A stretch of DNA of 64,000 nucleotides from Arthrobacter horti (GCF_030731045.1 NZ_JAVALS010000002.1:124001-188000), one strand, 5' to 3'. Shown: positions 15,458 through 24,266, counted from the stretch's first letter. Numbers and translations are program-made. Notes: generated from the letters alone by a model not told the origin.

Positions 15458-15533
15458 GATCAACATAAACAACAGGGGTGTCATTCTGCGGCTGGTGAAA
15501 CGGCGTGTCGCGAGACTGCGGAGGAGGCTCTCC

Positions 15534-16454
15534 TCAGGCGTGCTGATGCGCCTCGTGCTCCTGATGAGAGGCCGGCTCCAGCTGGAAGGTGCAGTGCTCG
15601 GTGTCGAAGTGCGAGCCCAGGCAGCGCTGCATGCGGTCCAGGATCCGGTCCGCGGATTCCGGGCTCAGGTGCTCGTCCTGCACCACCACGTGGGCGGAGA
15701 AGACGGGCACTCCGGAGGTGATGGTCCAGATGTGGATGTCATGCACGGACTCCACACCGTCCACGCCCAGGATGTGTTCGCGGATCATGCCGACGTCCAC
15801 GCCCTTGGGGGTGGCCTCCAGGAGGACGTCCACCACGTCCTTGAGCAGGCTCCAGGCGCGGGGGAGGATCATGGCCGCGATGAGCAGGGAGGCGATGGGG
15901 TCCGCGGCCGTGAAGCCGGTGAACATGATGATCAGGGCCGCGGCGATGACGGCCAGGGAGCCCAGCAGGTCGCCCAGGACCTCCAGATAGGCGCCGCGCA
16001 GATTCAGGCTCTCGTCCCGCCCGCCCTGCAGGATGAACAGGGAAGCCGCGTTGGCCACGGCGCCGATGATGGCGGCGAAGAGCATGGTCCCGGTCTGGAT
16101 CTCAGGATTCTGCCCGAAGCGCTGGACGGCCTCGATGGCGATGACGACGGCGATCACGATCAGGATGAGGGCGTTGGCCAGGGCGGCCAGGATCTCGGCG
16201 CGCTGGTAGCCGTAGGTGCGCTGGTCCGTGGCCGGCCTCGTGGCGATCCAGGAGGCCAGGAGGGCGATGAACACGCCGGCGGCGTCGGAGAGCATGTGGC
16301 CGGCGTCGGCCAGCAGGGCGAGCGAGCCGGACAGGGCTGCGCCCGCCACCTGGATGACGACGACGCCCAGGGTGATGCACAGGACCGTCACCAGGCGTTT
16401 GCGGTGCTTGCCCGTTCCGGTCATTCCGTGGCTGTGATCGTGGTTGTGGCCCAT
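15534..16454 (-). CDS. Cation diffusion facilitator (CDF) metal exporter
   Basis: 306 residues: a His-rich N-terminus (HNHDHSHG), six membrane segments and a C-terminal cytosolic metal-sensing domain with histidines near the end. The TM2 metal site has His53 and Asp57 (ADAGHMLSDA). The TM5 counterpart reads EVLGDLLGS, so Glu158 stands where His is usual, with Asp162 retained. CDF proteins export Zn(II), Co(II) or related ions in exchange for protons. It is a single leftward gene with no metal regulator beside it. The Glu substitution could alter metal preference. Confidence 0.9.
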   Translation of the reverse strand: MGHNHDHSHGMTGTGKHRKRLVTVLCITLGVVVIQVAGAALSGSLALLADAGHMLSDAAGVFIALLASWIATRPATDQRTYGYQRAEILAALANALILIVIAVVIAIEAVQRFGQNPEIQTGTMLFAAIIGAVANAASLFILQGGRDESLNLRGAYLEVLGDLLGSLAVIAAALIIMFTGFTAADPIASLLIAAMILPRAWSLLKDVVDVLLEATPKGVDVGMIREHILGVDGVESVHDIHIWTITSGVPVFSAHVVVQDEHLSPESADRILDRMQRCLGSHFDTEHCTFQLEPASHQEHEAHQHA

Positions 16455-16577
16455 GCCTTCAGGCTAGCTTCGCGGGCCCGGGGATGCATGTCCGGAATGC
16501 GACTCATTCGCAGTGCTGGCGCGGATTTCGGAGCCTCGCCGGGTGGTCGGCTCGGCCGCCTTCCTCAGCCGCCCGCC

Positions 16578-17045
16578 TCAGCCGCAGCCGAGTTCGTGGA
16601 GACGGGCGTCGTCCACGCCGAAGTGGTGGGCCACCTCGTGGATGACGGTCACCTGGATCTCGTAGAGGACCTCGGAGCGGCTGGCGCAGATGTCCAGGAT
16701 GGGCCGGCGGTACAGGGTGATTCGGTCCGGGAGGGATCCCGCGGCCCAGAATTCACCGCGCTCGGTCAGTGGGGTGCCTTCATAGAGGCCCAGGAACGGC
16801 TGGCCGGTCTCCGGGTCCGTGCCATCCTCCTCGATGAACAGCATCACGTTGTCCATGTGGGAGGAGATCTCCTCCGGAAGGTCCTTCAGGGCGCGCAGGG
16901 CGATGGCCTGGAAGTCGTCCAGGCTCAGGCGGGTGGTCTCGGCGTGCTCCAGGTGTTCGAAACCGGGTTCGCCGCGGAGCGTGCAGCGCGGACCGGGCGG
17001 CCAGATCCTGATCGGCAGGCTGGATTTTGGATTTTCACTGGTCAT
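16578..17045 (-). CDS. Small zincin-like metallopeptidase family protein
   Basis: 155 residues, cytosolic, no signal peptide. The C-terminus has the zinc motif HEVAHHFGVDDARLHELG, i.e. HExxH followed by a downstream acidic/His ligand pattern. This is typical of the small 'metallopeptidase family' (PF06262-like) common in actinobacteria. Upstream parts (LPEEISSHMDNVMLFIEE and LFLGLYEGTPLTERG) also fit that family. Substrates are not known to me. It is transcribed leftward, away from the tRNA genes. Confidence 0.85.
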   Translation of the reverse strand: MTSENPKSSLPIRIWPPGPRCTLRGEPGFEHLEHAETTRLSLDDFQAIALRALKDLPEEISSHMDNVMLFIEEDGTDPETGQPFLGLYEGTPLTERGEFWAAGSLPDRITLYRRPILDICASRSEVLYEIQVTVIHEVAHHFGVDDARLHELGCG

Positions 17046-17129
17046 GCCCTAAAGTTTTACAGGTCCACTTCGCACGGATCGCGACGGAGCTTGTCAGAGC
17101 GCCATCGGGAACTGGGCGAGTGAGTCTAG

Positions 17130-17202
17130 GCCCCCATCGTCTAGCGGCCTAGGACACCGCCCTTTCACGGCGGCGGCACGGGTTCGAATCCCGTTGGGGG
17201 TA
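17130..17202 (+). tRNA. tRNA-Glu (anticodon TTC)
   Basis: 73 bases fold as a full cloverleaf. The acceptor GCCCCCA pairs with TGGGGGT (first pair G-U), the discriminator is A, the anticodon loop CTTTCAC has anticodon TTC, and the T-loop is TTCGAAT. CCA is not encoded. First of three tRNA genes in the same direction. Confidence 0.97.
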
Positions 17203-17217
17203 CGCACGAGAAGCGAT

Positions 17218-17247
17218 TTGAAAGCGGAACGGAAGATCTGCTAAGAT
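17218..17247 (+). promoter_or_regulatory. Promoter between tRNA-Glu and tRNA-Asp
   Basis: -35 TTGAAA (17218-17223) and -10 TAAGAT (17242-17247) are 18 bp apart. They lie about 75 bases before tRNA-Asp, a good match to a housekeeping promoter, so tRNA-Asp and tRNA-Phe probably have their own transcript. Confidence 0.6.
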
Positions 17248-17321
17248 TGAATCTTGTGAGCGGCGAGAGATTGCCGCAAAAAACGAGTAGAAATACTCAA
17301 ACTCGGTAGTAATACCATCGA

Positions 17322-17395
17322 GGCCCTGTAGCGCAGTTGGTTAGCGCGCCGCCCTGTCACGGCGGAGGTCGCGGGTTCAAGTCCCGTCAGGGTCG
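17322..17395 (+). tRNA. tRNA-Asp (anticodon GTC)
   Basis: 74 bases. Acceptor GGCCCTG pairs with CAGGGTC (one G-U pair), the discriminator is G, anticodon loop CTGTCAC gives GTC, and the T-loop is TTCAAGT. CCA not encoded. Confidence 0.97.
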
Positions 17396-17441
17396 CTCTG
17401 ATTGATCGGATATTCCGGCGGTCATGGTGACACGTCACCAA

Positions 17442-17514
17442 GGCTCTGTAGCTCAGTTGGTAGAGCGTTCGACTGAAAATCGAAAGGTCACCGGATCGAC
17501 GCCGGTCGGAGCCA
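17442..17514 (+). tRNA. tRNA-Phe (anticodon GAA)
   Basis: 73 bases. Acceptor GGCTCTG pairs with CGGAGCC, discriminator A, anticodon loop CTGAAAA with GAA. The T-arm is ACCGG/CCGGT with loop ATCGACG, so position 54 is A instead of the nearly universal U and position 60 is G. All other parts are standard. CCA not encoded. Followed at once by an intrinsic terminator. Confidence 0.95.
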
Positions 17515-17516
17515 CT

Positions 17517-17554
17517 AAAACCCTCGCGTAGCTTCTACATCGCGAGGGTTTTTT
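17517..17554 (+). terminator. Intrinsic terminator of the tRNA cluster
   Basis: Stem CCCTCGCG (17521-17528) with CGCGAGGG (17541-17548), extended by AAAA on the left opposite a run of six T on the right (17549-17554). This is a textbook Rho-independent terminator directly after tRNA-Phe. Confidence 0.93.
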
Positions 17555-17669
17555 CATTTAACAATGCCCCTGTGCTTCAACAATGCGCCGCGCCTCGACG
17601 ATGCTCCGTGCGGATATTCTCGAAACGACGATCGTCCTATCCGTTTCCGAGCAGCCAGGGGGACTGCCG

Positions 17670-18596
17670 ATGAGCCGTTCGCTGTCTCAAACACTCAGCC
17701 GGGTTTACTTCGCGCTCCAATCGCTGACCGGCCTCCTCTGGTGGATTCTCGTTTTCGCCGTGCCGTCCGTGCGTGAGGCCACGCTGGGAACGCTCGACGC
17801 CGGTGCCGTCGCAGCCGCCGATCTTCCGCTCTTCGTGGGCGCCGCAGCCGTGGCCGCCTGCGGCGTCCGGTCCGCCGCCGTCGTGAACGCCTTGTGGACC
17901 GTCGTCGTCGCCATCGCGCTTGCCGTGTATGCCACCGTCGGCGGTGAGGCCGGCTGGGGCGTGATCCTCATGGGCGCCGCCACGATCGGGTCCCTTCTGG
18001 CACTCAGTCTGCTGCTCCTGGGCCGCATCCCGACGGAGTGGATCGCGTGGGGACCGCTGGCGTTCCGCCCGGCCGACGAATCCCGGGAAACCGCGGTCCA
18101 TCTCGCGGTGACGGCGGGGCAGATCGCGCTGTTCTGGGGATTGTTCCTCGGCGTCCTGCCCTGGGGGATCTCGGTGCTCGAACAACGGTGGGGCGTGGCG
18201 GTGCCGGTCCCGCCCGGAGTGCCTGTGGCGGGTGCGGTCCTCTTCTTTGCGGCCAGTGTGCTCGGCCTGTGGTCCGCTGCCGTGATGGCCAGCCTGGGGC
18301 GGGGGACTCCGCTGCCGTCCGTCATGCCGAATCATCTGGTCATCGCGGGGCCGTACCGCTGGGTGCGCAATCCCATGGCCCTGTCCGGGGTCATGCAGGC
18401 CGGCGCCGTGGGTCTCATGCTGGGTTCCTGGCTGGTGGTGGTCTACGCGGTTGGCGGTTCTGTGCTGTGGAACCTGGCGATCCGGCCGCTCGAGGAGCGC
18501 GATCTGGAGGCCCGCTTTGGGGATGAGTTCCGTGGATACCGTGACGCGGTGCGCTGCTGGGTGCCGCGGCCGCCGCGGAGCATTGATCGATTCTGA
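17670..18596 (+). CDS. Isoprenylcysteine carboxyl methyltransferase (ICMT)-like membrane protein
   Basis: 308 residues from ATG 17670, preceded by AGGGGGA at good spacing; the open frame runs back to 17583 but adds no plausible sequence. About seven hydrophobic segments occupy residues 10-270. The C-terminus has the ICMT/PEMT-type SAM-binding pattern: GPYRWVRNPMALSG, then EERDLEARFGDEFRGYRDAV and CWVPR. Bacterial members methylate unknown lipids or small molecules. It lies alone after the tRNA terminator. Function beyond methyltransferase-like is not assignable. Confidence 0.8.
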   Translation: MSRSLSQTLSRVYFALQSLTGLLWWILVFAVPSVREATLGTLDAGAVAAADLPLFVGAAAVAACGVRSAAVVNALWTVVVAIALAVYATVGGEAGWGVILMGAATIGSLLALSLLLLGRIPTEWIAWGPLAFRPADESRETAVHLAVTAGQIALFWGLFLGVLPWGISVLEQRWGVAVPVPPGVPVAGAVLFFAASVLGLWSAAVMASLGRGTPLPSVMPNHLVIAGPYRWVRNPMALSGVMQAGAVGLMLGSWLVVVYAVGGSVLWNLAIRPLEERDLEARFGDEFRGYRDAVRCWVPRPPRSIDRF

Positions 18597-18718
18597 CGAT
18601 GTGCTTGCCCGGTTTTATTCGCTATGCAGATGAAGTCCGGAGCGTCAAGATGGAGAAAAGCATCCGTCCGGCGCTCTGACGAAGGCGCCGCGAGCATCAT
18701 CCGCAGAAGGAGAATCAC

Positions 18719-19993
18719 ATGGCAGGCGAAGAGGTGGACGTGCTGGTGGTCGGGGCAGGCCAGGCCGGAATCGCGATGAGCGAGCACCTGACCGCCCGGG
18801 GCATCTCGCACCTGGTCCTGGAACGAAGCCGCATCGCTGAAAGCTGGCGGACCATGCGTTGGGACTCCCTCGTGGCGAACGGTCCGGCATGGCACGACCG
18901 GTTCCCCGGGCTGGAGTTCGACGACATGGATCCCGGGGCGTTCCCTCAGAAAGACCGGGTGGCGGAGTACTTCGAGGCCTATGCGGAGAAGTTCGCCGCG
19001 CCCGTCCGCTGCGGCGTGGAGGTGACATCGGTCCGGAGGAAGCTCGGGACCGCCGGCTTCCACGTGAGCACCACGGAGGGGCCGTTCGAAGCGCGCTACA
19101 TCGTGGCGGCGACCGGCGCGTTCCAGAAGCCGGTGATCCCCGCCGTCGTGCCTGAATCCGCCCCGGTGACGCAGATCCACTCGAGTTCGTACCGTAACCC
19201 CGGGCAACTGCCGGCCGGTGGCGTTCTGGTGATCGGGGCGGGATCCTCCGGGGTGCAGATCGCCGCGGAGATCCAGCGCTCCGGACGCCAGGTGCACCTT
19301 GCGGTGGGGGCACACGATCGTCCGCCGCGGAGCTACCGCGGCCGGGATTTCTGCTGGTGGCTGGGGGTGCTCGGCCTGTGGGATGCGGCGACGCCGGCAG
19401 CCGGTGCGGAGCACGTGACGATCGCCGTCAGCGGAGCGGATGGGGGCCACACGGTGGACTTCCGTGAGCTTGCCGCGGAGGGCGTGGTGCTGACCGGCCG
19501 GGCGAGCGGGTACCAGAACGGGATCATGACGTTCGCACCCGGGCTGAAGGAAGACGTGGACCGGGGGGACGCGAATTACCTGGGGGTGCTCGACGCCGCG
19601 GATGCGTACATCGAACGCAATGGCCTGGACCTTCCCGAGGAACCGGGGGCCCGCGTGCTGCGGCCGGACCCGGAGTGCCTGACGAACCCGGTGAAGGAGC
19701 TGGACCTGGCCGCGGAAGGGATCACGACGATCATCTGGGCCACCGGCTTCGCCCGCGATTACGGGTGGCTGCAGGTGGATGCGTTCGACGAGAAGGGTGC
19801 GCCGCGTCAGCAGCGGGGCGTGTCCGCGGAGCAAGGCGTCTACTTCCTGGGCCTGCCGTGGCAGTCACGACGGGGATCCAGTTTCATCTGGGGCGTCTGG
19901 CACGACGCGAAGTACATCGCCGACCAGATCGGGATCCAGCAGAGCTACCTGGAGCACCATGAGTCCGGGGCGCTGGTGGGCAGCGGGGTCTGA
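18719..19993 (+). CDS. Flavin-containing monooxygenase-like NAD(P)/FAD oxidoreductase
   Basis: 424 residues from ATG 18719 (AGAAGGAGA upstream). The FAD motif GAGQAG is at 12-17. A second dinucleotide motif, GAGSSG (about 177-182), binds NADPH, and IIWATGFARDY near 345 is the C-terminal ATG-box of this group. ERSRIAESWRTMRWDSL is the conserved segment after the first Rossmann strand. Class B flavoprotein monooxygenases of this type oxygenate N or S atoms or perform Baeyer-Villiger reactions. It is monocistronic and ends before the hairpin at 20075-20115. Substrate unknown. Confidence 0.83.
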   Translation: MAGEEVDVLVVGAGQAGIAMSEHLTARGISHLVLERSRIAESWRTMRWDSLVANGPAWHDRFPGLEFDDMDPGAFPQKDRVAEYFEAYAEKFAAPVRCGVEVTSVRRKLGTAGFHVSTTEGPFEARYIVAATGAFQKPVIPAVVPESAPVTQIHSSSYRNPGQLPAGGVLVIGAGSSGVQIAAEIQRSGRQVHLAVGAHDRPPRSYRGRDFCWWLGVLGLWDAATPAAGAEHVTIAVSGADGGHTVDFRELAAEGVVLTGRASGYQNGIMTFAPGLKEDVDRGDANYLGVLDAADAYIERNGLDLPEEPGARVLRPDPECLTNPVKELDLAAEGITTIIWATGFARDYGWLQVDAFDEKGAPRQQRGVSAEQGVYFLGLPWQSRRGSSFIWGVWHDAKYIADQIGIQQSYLEHHESGALVGSGV

Positions 19994-20074
19994 GACGCCA
20001 CTGAGGACGCGGACGATCGAGGACCGGTACGACTGAGGACCGGTGACGGCGGCGCCGGACTGGCAGGACCGCTG

Positions 20075-20115
20075 ACGCAGAGGGGCTGCACCGGATGGTG
20101 CGGCCCCTCTGGCGT
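20075..20115. terminator. Strong hairpin between convergent genes
   Basis: An approximately 18-bp stem (AGAGGGGC core, one wobble pair and one bulge) closes a GGAT loop. It lies between the ends of the monooxygenase (+) and DUF222 (-) genes. No T-tract, so probably a bidirectional actinobacterial-type terminator. The remaining spacer from 19994 holds only a short direct repeat, GAGGACCGGT. Confidence 0.7.
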
Positions 20116-20143
20116 GTGGGGCGGCCGGCATTGGTTCAGCGCG

Positions 20144-21565
20144 TCAGAACGGCGGCGGATCTGAGCCTGAGTTCGGTGAACGTGCCGCCACGGTCGTGGC
20201 TGGTGTGGGTGGGTGGTCGTGGTGTGTGCGGCCGGCGGGGCTGGTCCACTCCAGGACGCCCTTGCCGGCGCCGGAACTGCTTCCTGGTCCGGTACGACTT
20301 TGCGGGCCTGGCACGTGACTGCCTGCTGGTCCTGCTTGTGTCACGGTCCACCGGCTCTGGTGTTTCAGGACGTGGTGGCGTCGGCAGAGTCCGGCGAGGT
20401 TGCCCAGGGTGGTGGGGCCGCCGTGGGCGGCGTCCTGGGTGTGGTCCAGGTCCAGCTCGTTGGCGGGGAGGTTGCAGCCGGGGAAGCGGCAGCGGGAGTC
20501 CCGGGCGTGCAGGAGCCGTTTGAGGTCTTCACTGGGACGGTACCGGTCCACGGCCAACACCGCCCCGCTGATCGGGTCGGTCAGGACCCGGTCCCACGCG
20601 GACACACCACCGGCCAGGAGACGTACGGTGTCCGGGTCGATGGGGTGCCGGCCGTTCAGCTCCGCCGCGACCGGCTCATGAGTCTCGTCACCAATCAGAG
20701 TCAGCACCGGGACAGTGACCTCGACCCGGGCGGTGATCCCGGCCAGGAGCCCGTCCGGGGTGTCGTGACCGCTCGGGGCGCCGTGCAGGAGCAGATCCGC
20801 GAGCAGGTCGGCCCGGAGCTGATCCCGGGTCCGGGACTCTGCGGTGTCTGCCCCAGAGCCGGTTTCTTCACGCACCTTGGCCAGGCTGGTCAACCGTCCG
20901 AAGACCCCGTGGGCGAGCGTCGCGGGCAGCACGGCCCCGAGCTCGGCCATCCCATCCGGCAACGGATTCAGCCAGACCCGGCGCTGTTCGCAGGCGCGGT
21001 CGTGGCGGACTGCCAGGGGTTCGGGCTGGGCTTTCTCGGCTTCCCGGACCGCGATCCTGCGCACCCGCCCGGGTGCCTGCGTTTCGGCCACCGCCAGGAC
21101 GGCGTGCTCGTACCGGGCCCGTGCCGCCGGGTCCTCGATCACGGTCCCGGCGTCCCGGATCACCCGCACATGCCCGGCACTGATCCGCCCCTCCGTGAAC
21201 GCCTGAAGGGTCGCGGGGAACCGCTCCACGAGCTCCACGGCGGCACCCATCTGGTGCTGGACGGACCGGTCACTGGCCCGGGTCGCGGTGGCGATCTCCG
21301 CCGCGACCGAACGCTCCGCCAACTCCACCGCCCGCGCCTCCCACAAGCCCTCATCAGCCGGCACGCCCAGCCCAGCGCCGTCGTCGTCAATCAGCCCATG
21401 GGAGAGTTCCACCGCCATGGCCAGCAGCAGCTCCCGGCCCGCCTGCAACTGCGCGATCCCCCGGTCCGCCGCCACGATCGCCGACGTCAAGGAGTCAAGC
21501 GCACCCAGAACCCCGGGCACCTGCCCGGCCCCCGGAACCCCGCTCGTGCTGCTCCCCGCCTCCAT
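20144..21565 (-). CDS. DUF222 / HNH endonuclease-domain protein (13E12 type)
   Basis: 473 residues from ATG 21565 (GGAAGAG seven bases upstream); an in-frame GTG at 21610 would add 15 residues but lacks a ribosome site. The long DUF222 region spans about 20-330 (e.g. LTSAIVAADRGIAQLQAGRELLLAMAVEL). A C-terminal HNH nuclease motif follows, with CRFPGCNLP, the His of DLDHTQ, then NLAGLCRRHHVLKH. Two Cys pairs form the zinc knuckle. These multicopy proteins are typical of actinobacterial genomes and have been discussed as mobile or intron-like elements. No terminal repeats are seen here. Role unknown. Confidence 0.88.
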   Translation of the reverse strand: MEAGSSTSGVPGAGQVPGVLGALDSLTSAIVAADRGIAQLQAGRELLLAMAVELSHGLIDDDGAGLGVPADEGLWEARAVELAERSVAAEIATATRASDRSVQHQMGAAVELVERFPATLQAFTEGRISAGHVRVIRDAGTVIEDPAARARYEHAVLAVAETQAPGRVRRIAVREAEKAQPEPLAVRHDRACEQRRVWLNPLPDGMAELGAVLPATLAHGVFGRLTSLAKVREETGSGADTAESRTRDQLRADLLADLLLHGAPSGHDTPDGLLAGITARVEVTVPVLTLIGDETHEPVAAELNGRHPIDPDTVRLLAGGVSAWDRVLTDPISGAVLAVDRYRPSEDLKRLLHARDSRCRFPGCNLPANELDLDHTQDAAHGGPTTLGNLAGLCRRHHVLKHQSRWTVTQAGPAGSHVPGPQSRTGPGSSSGAGKGVLEWTSPAGRTHHDHPPTPATTVAARSPNSGSDPPPF

Positions 21566-21640
21566 GACCCCACTCTTCCAGGAGGCACTGACATTGTTTA
21601 CACCCGCCACACCAGCATCATCGGCAACGGAGCGCGAGTC

Positions 21641-23101
21641 TCACCCCAGCCCGGCCAGCGACCTCGCGGACAGCGCCCCGGCGGCCTCGGTGACACTCAG
21701 CAGACCCCGCTCCACCACCAGTTCCGCCACGCCCCGATTGCTCGCCAGCGCCTCCTTCGCCAGCTCCGCCGCCGGGCCGTAGCCCAGCAACGGCGCCAGT
21801 CCGGTCACCACGCTCACAGAGTTCAGCATCCGTTGCTCCAGCAGTACCGTGTTCGCCTGGATGCCGTCCACGCAGTGCGTCCGCAGCTGCCGGCACGCCA
21901 CCGTGAGCCAGGACAGGGACTCCAGCAGCGAATCCGCCATGACCGGCTCGAACGCATTGAGCTGCAGCTGCCCGGCCTCCACGGCCATCGTCACCGTGGC
22001 ATCGGCCCCCACCACGCGGAACGCCACCTGGTTCACCATCTCCGGGATCACCGGGTTGACCTTCCCCGGCATGATCGAGGACCCGGCCTGCACCGCCGGC
22101 AGCAGGATCTCCCCGAACCCTGCCTGCGGCCCGGAGGACAGCAGCCGCAGGTCGTTACAAATCTTGGAGAGCTTCACGGCGGCCCGCTTCAGGACGCCGG
22201 ACACCAGCAGGAACACGCCCGTGTCGCTGGTCGCCTCCACCAGATCCGCCGAGGACACCAGCGGCAGCCCGGTCACCGCACCCAGCTCCCGGATCGCCGC
22301 CTCGCGGTACCCGGCCGGCGCGGTGATCCCCGTGCCGATCGCCGTCGCGCCCAGGTTCGACTCCAGCAGGTGCGGCAGCAGCTCCGTCAGCCGATTCCCG
22401 TCCTCCCGCAGCGTCTCCGCGAACGCCCCGAACTCCTGCCCCAGGGACATGGGCACCGCGTCCTGCAACTGCGTCCGCCCCACTTTCAGGACGTCGGAGA
22501 AAGCCTCGGCCTTCGCCGAGAAGGAGGCGATGAGCCGCGCGTGCTCGGCGCACAGCACGGTCAGTTCCCGGTGCAGGGCGAGCTTCACGGCCGTCGGGTA
22601 GACGTCGTTGGTGGACTGGCTGCGATTGACGTCGTCGATGGGGTGGACGGCGGCGTAGTCACCACGACGGCGGCCCAGGACTTCCAGCGCCCGGTTGGCC
22701 ACGACCTCATTGGCGTTCATATTGGTGCTGGTCCCGGCGCCGCCCTGGATGGCGTCCACCACGAACTCGTCGTCCAGAAGGCCTTCCATGACGTCCCGGG
22801 CGGCCCACTGGATGGCCGCGGACTTCTCCTCATCCAGCAGCCTCAGGCCCTCATTGGCCCGTGCAGCCGCGTACTTCACGGCACCGAGGCCCCACACGAG
22901 GGAGCGGAGCGAGCCGATGGTCCGGCCGCTGACCGGGAAGTTCTCCACGGCGCGCAGCGTGCTGATGCCCCAATAGGCCTCCGCGGGGACGTCGCGGTCG
23001 CCCAGACTGTCGTGCTCGCGGCGCACGGCACGCGGTGCCCCGTCAGGCCGCGGTGCGGCGTCCGGGGACGGTGCGGCGGACGGTGAAGAGGGGTGAGTCA
23101 T
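21641..23101 (-). CDS. aspA: Aspartate ammonia-lyase (aspartase)
   Basis: 486 residues of the fumarase/aspartase superfamily. The signature GSSIMPGKVNPVIPE near residue 335, with its mobile catalytic-Ser loop, is intact, as are QGGAGTSTNMNANEV and the HPIDDVNRSQSTNDV helix. REHDSLGDRDVPAEAYWGI is the usual aspartase opening. It deaminates L-aspartate to fumarate and ammonia. ATG 23101 has GAAGGA upstream. It is the last gene of a leftward operon (Rid protein, DUF1028, M20 amidohydrolase, aspA), which suggests aspartate is released by the amidohydrolase and then deaminated. The about 28-residue extra N-terminus (Pro/Ala/Ser-rich) is unusual. Confidence 0.9.
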   Translation of the reverse strand: MTHPSSPSAAPSPDAAPRPDGAPRAVRREHDSLGDRDVPAEAYWGISTLRAVENFPVSGRTIGSLRSLVWGLGAVKYAAARANEGLRLLDEEKSAAIQWAARDVMEGLLDDEFVVDAIQGGAGTSTNMNANEVVANRALEVLGRRRGDYAAVHPIDDVNRSQSTNDVYPTAVKLALHRELTVLCAEHARLIASFSAKAEAFSDVLKVGRTQLQDAVPMSLGQEFGAFAETLREDGNRLTELLPHLLESNLGATAIGTGITAPAGYREAAIRELGAVTGLPLVSSADLVEATSDTGVFLLVSGVLKRAAVKLSKICNDLRLLSSGPQAGFGEILLPAVQAGSSIMPGKVNPVIPEMVNQVAFRVVGADATVTMAVEAGQLQLNAFEPVMADSLLESLSWLTVACRQLRTHCVDGIQANTVLLEQRMLNSVSVVTGLAPLLGYGPAAELAKEALASNRGVAELVVERGLLSVTEAAGALSARSLAGLG

Positions 23102-23120
23102 GGTCCTGTCCTTCAGGAGA

Positions 23121-24266
23121 CTAGAGCGCCAGGAAGTCGAGCGCCGTCAGCGCGAGTGCCGCGGCGCCGTCGTGAATGGCCTGATCGGCCGCCGCACCCA
23201 CACAGTGGGCGGCGAATTCCAGCTGGTGGTTGGCCGCCGGGAAGCAGCCCAGGCCGATGTACGGGTGGATGGCCGGGACCACCTGAGACACATTGCCCAT
23301 GTCGGTGGAGGCCCGGTTCATGGTGGCCTGCTCGGGCGGGGCGTCGAAGCTGCGGCCCAGCGATTCCGCGTGGCGGATGTACAGCTCCAGCGCCCGCTGT
23401 TCCGTGCGGAACTCCGAATACGGTTCCGACTCCGGCGTCACGGTCAGCTCGCAACCGGACGCCAGGGCGCCGGCCTCGAAACAGCGCTCCACGCGCTCCT
23501 CCAGCACGGAGAGCTCCGCCAGGGTCTCCGCCCGGACGTACCAGCGGCCCTCCGTCTTCTCCGGGATGGCGTTGGGGGCCTCGCCGCCGCGTGTCTGGAT
23601 CCCGTGCACCCGGGTCTCCCGCGGGAGCTGCTGGCGCAGGAGGCCGAGGGCCACCTGGGCCACGATGAACGCGTCATTCGCGTTGACGCCCTGCTCCGGG
23701 TACGCGGCCGCATGCGCGGCCTTCCCGCGGTACTCGACATGGCTGTGCGCCACGGCGTAGGGGCGGGCCTCCGCGGAGTCCACGGGACTCGGGTGAGCCA
23801 TCATCGCCAGATCCAGGCCCTGGAAGGCGCCCTTCTTCAGCAACTCGATCTTGCCGCCGCCGCCTTCCTCCGCGGGGGTTCCGTAGACCTCCACGGTGAG
23901 GTCGTGCTCCGCGGCGAAGCCTGCCAGCGTCACGGCCGCCCCACAGGAGATGGCGGTGATGATGTTGTGGCCGCACGCGTGTCCCAGCCCGGGCAGCGCG
24001 TCGTACTCGGCCATCAGGCCCACGCGGCGGGAACCGGTGCCGAGAACGGCGCGGATCGCGGTGGGGAATCCCAGGTACGCCCGTTCCACGGAGAAACCGT
24101 GCGCCTCCAGATACTCGGCGGTCCAGGCGGCCGCGCGGTGCTCCTGCCAGCCGAGCTCCGGGTGGGCGTGGAGCGTCTCGGAGAGCCGGACGAGATCCGG
24201 GTGCTGCGCCGCGACGGCATTCAGCACCCGGACCCGGGACGTGCCCAGGGCCACGTCAGCGGTCAT
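23121..24266 (-). CDS. M20 family amidohydrolase (AbgB/AmhX-like)
   Basis: 381 residues from ATG 24266, which overlaps the end of the DUF1028 gene by 11 bases. M20 landmarks are HAHPELGWQE (33-42), the metal motif AEYDALPGLGHACGHN (86-101; Asp89, His96, Cys98, His100) and the catalytic GTPAEEGGGGK (129-139). A dimerisation domain with HSHVEYRGKAAHAAAYPEQG follows. Such enzymes cleave N-acyl or amide bonds (aminobenzoyl-glutamate, N-acyl amino acids). Followed by aspartase, an N-acyl-aspartate or aspartyl amide is an attractive substrate; this is inference. Confidence 0.87.
   Translation of the reverse strand: MTADVALGTSRVRVLNAVAAQHPDLVRLSETLHAHPELGWQEHRAAAWTAEYLEAHGFSVERAYLGFPTAIRAVLGTGSRRVGLMAEYDALPGLGHACGHNIITAISCGAAVTLAGFAAEHDLTVEVYGTPAEEGGGGKIELLKKGAFQGLDLAMMAHPSPVDSAEARPYAVAHSHVEYRGKAAHAAAYPEQGVNANDAFIVAQVALGLLRQQLPRETRVHGIQTRGGEAPNAIPEKTEGRWYVRAETLAELSVLEERVERCFEAGALASGCELTVTPESEPYSEFRTEQRALELYIRHAESLGRSFDAPPEQATMNRASTDMGNVSQVVPAIHPYIGLGCFPAANHQLEFAAHCVGAAADQAIHDGAAALALTALDFLAL

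Noticed and set aside
17253..17275. Intrinsic terminator between tRNA-Glu and tRNA-Asp
   Set aside because: GCGGC/GCCGC stem is followed by A residues on the plus strand, not T, so it does not fit a terminator in either direction.
20213..23086. 957-codon open frame on the plus strand
   Set aside because: It is antisense to the DUF222 and aspartase genes and gives a low-complexity protein with no domain. Long antisense frames are common in GC-rich DNA.
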